Shown here in pieces: positions 62,864 through 64,000 of a DNA stretch of 64,000 bases; within the stretch, counting starts at the first letter, position 1, and each line of letters opens with the position of its first letter. The notes under the pieces are model-generated. The model was given only the letters and a program-made list of their open reading frames with translations. It did not search any database and had not been told where the DNA came from. The position numbers and the translations under genes are program-made. The DNA is from Thermomicrobiales bacterium (GTDB taxonomy: Bacteria > Chloroflexota > Chloroflexia > Thermomicrobiales > UBA6265), in contig JAUJOZ010000001.1 of assembly GCA_030447415.1 (NCBI GenBank), positions 310,001 to 374,000 of the forward strand. The letters run 5' to 3'.

Positions 62864-63312
62864 CCGGGGCTCTCGTCCAGGCGCGCGGCCACGCATCGTT
62901 GTCTGCCGAACCGGCGGCACAGCGGGCCTTCCACGGCGGACGAGATCGTCTTCCGAGAAACGTCACCAGGGCGATGTCGACCCGGTCGAGCGTCGGTCCC
63001 CAGCATCCGTTTGCCGCCGGCGCCGGCGTGGCGACCGCGACCGCTACGGCGAGCGCGGTCCTCGTGGAGCGTCATGCCTCATCATCCACCTGGACCGGAG
63101 GCTGTGGCCGTCATGCCCTGCGCCTTGGCTACGACCGCGAGGCGGTGGAGGCCATCGTGGGCGGCCATTGGTCCCGCGTCCTCCGCCAGAGCCCGCCGGT
63201 TGACGTGGCGTAACGGCAGACGCGCCTTGCGAACCTCACCGGCCATTCTGCCGTATCGCCGGGCGGAGCGGGTATGGGAAGGCGCTGTGCGCGGGGTGCC
63301 AGACGTCTTGGC
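62864..63312. other. Gap with a possible peptidase remnant
   Basis: About 450 bp. A rightward frame ending TAA at 63211-63213 has ALRLGYDREAVEAIVGGHWS then RVLRQ, which resembles the C-terminal end of membrane dipeptidases (M19) but without the rest. The upstream part looks frame-scrambled. Probably gene debris. Confidence 0.3.
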
Positions 63313-64000
63313 TTAGTCCATATCAGCAACGTGCGCGGCGTGGTCGAGCAGGGCGGCCACCAGCCGTCCATCTCCGATGGCGGCATCCACAAGCGCCCGC
63401 TCCCGCCCCGCCAGCCGGTCGGGGTCGACGCCGGCCAACCAGCCGACCGTTCCGGCCAGCTGCCAGAGTAGGGCCGACCGACAGTCGTCGCGCAGGCGCT
63501 CCAGGGAGTACCCGCCGACGCCGTGCTCGACTAGGAGCGCGTGGTAGCGCCGGAGAAGACCCTCCTCGGCCATCCGGCGGTCCTCGACGGCGAGCGAGCC
63601 GAAGACGAAGAGGGCAACGTCCACCGCAGCCGCGCCCCGGCTGACGCTCTGCCAGTCGAGCACGACGGCCGGCGTCAGGGTGCCTGGCGGGTTGAACAGG
63701 ACATTGTCCAGGTGCAGGTCGGCGTGGATGACCGTGGCGGGCGCGCGCTCCAGGGCCGACAGCACCGCGGCGTAGCGCGTCCGCAGGCGGTCGATGGCCT
63801 CCCGAAAGGACGGCGGGAGTCGATGGCCGAACCGCTCCAGGAACGGTCCGACCTGGCCGACGTACCGCTCCTGTCGGGCGGACGGGTCGGCGCCCCAGCG
63901 CGGGAGCCACGCGAGGGTGCCCGAATCGAACCGTCCCCACCATCGGGCGTGGATTGGTGCCACGGCCTCAAGGACCAGCGCCGCCTCCGCCGGCGAGCAG
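63313..64000 (-). CDS. APH-type phosphotransferase (partial)
   Basis: The visible 228 residues lack the N-terminal lobe, as the gene runs off the window edge (the frame stays open to 64000). It has the catalytic loop VIHADLHLDN (HxDxxxxN) and the metal-binding VVLDWQSVSRG, a variant of the DFG/DW motif, then a helical C-terminal lobe. Family members phosphorylate aminoglycosides, choline, homoserine or macrolides, or are orphan kinases. Substrate not predictable. A GTG at 63963 could be taken for a start but family similarity continues upstream. Confidence 0.82.
   Translation of the reverse strand, partial: CSPAEAALVLEAVAPIHARWWGRFDSGTLAWLPRWGADPSARQERYVGQVGPFLERFGHRLPPSFREAIDRLRTRYAAVLSALERAPATVIHADLHLDNVLFNPPGTLTPAVVLDWQSVSRGAAAVDVALFVFGSLAVEDRRMAEEGLLRRYHALLVEHGVGGYSLERLRDDCRSALLWQLAGTVGWLAGVDPDRLAGRERALVDAAIGDGRLVAALLDHAAHVADMD

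Overview
The window is 64 kb of high-GC bacterial DNA with many GTG and TTG starts, AGGAGG-type ribosome sites and almost no tandem redundancy. No rRNA or tRNA gene was found. The gene mix suggests a free-living aerobic heterotroph: sugar and peptide ABC transporters with Tat-type binding proteins, GT39 membrane glycosyltransferases, a selenocysteine elongation factor, Mn/Fe superoxide dismutase and low-complexity Pro-Thr linkers. A Chloroflexota lineage such as Thermomicrobia fits best, but this is inference from style and was not tested.

Layout. 0-11 kb: a Tat-type phosphoesterase, two secreted proteins (one with repeats and a Pro-Thr linker, one with a VWA domain), a Mug-type DNA glycosylase, then Gfo/Idh/MocA oxidoreductase, ThuA, sarcosine oxidase-like and acyl-CoA dehydrogenase genes. 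11-14 kb: a scarred stretch with a lone CRISPR-repeat-like sequence, a glycosyltransferase gene cut by one amber codon and an IS5-type transposase remnant. 13.8-21 kb: a sugar or sugar-acid locus in which an SDR and a mandelate-racemase family enzyme diverge from a binding protein, ATPase and two permeases. 21-22.6 kb: a decayed IS3 element beside an orphan permease tail. 22.8-34 kb: a double-domain M16 peptidase, two GT39 proteins, release factor 3 with a frame-scrambled segment, and trehalose-6-phosphate synthase. 34-44 kb: a dead methyltransferase, an SRPBCC/acidic protein/zinc alcohol dehydrogenase operon, a family 5 binding protein, a LysE exporter, a zinc-ribbon protein, and PRC-barrel and DUF1002 proteins. 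44-51 kb: a DUF1989 protein, two tiny membrane proteins missed by normal length cut-offs, a promoter-to-terminator stretch that may be an ncRNA, a membrane protein/selB/PIG-L operon, and DAHP synthase behind an aromatic-rich attenuation leader. 52-54 kb: SodA and a hydantoinase/dihydropyrimidinase.

54.6-59.8 kb holds a small mobile element of about 5.2 kb. It carries a large serine recombinase, an XRE-type repressor and an HEAGH metalloprotease in one ATGA-coupled operon, plus a winged-helix replication-like protein, two unknown genes and a perfect 22-bp palindrome. The flanks are 3' fragments of two different host genes. This is the best candidate for an undescribed system. The repressor/protease pair recalls ImmR-ImmA of ICEBs1, but the protease looks M41-like rather than ImmA-like, and it is coupled to a serine recombinase.

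60-64 kb: a frameshifted secreted CAP-domain protein, a split YeeE/YedE sulfur transporter pair, a possible peptidase remnant and a partial APH-type phosphotransferase.

Several genes carry single-base indels in short homopolymers (release factor 3, the CAP protein, the methyltransferase, both IS3 orfs). Either decay is common here or the assembly carries indel errors. Reads would decide, and the pseudogene calls should be held with that in mind.
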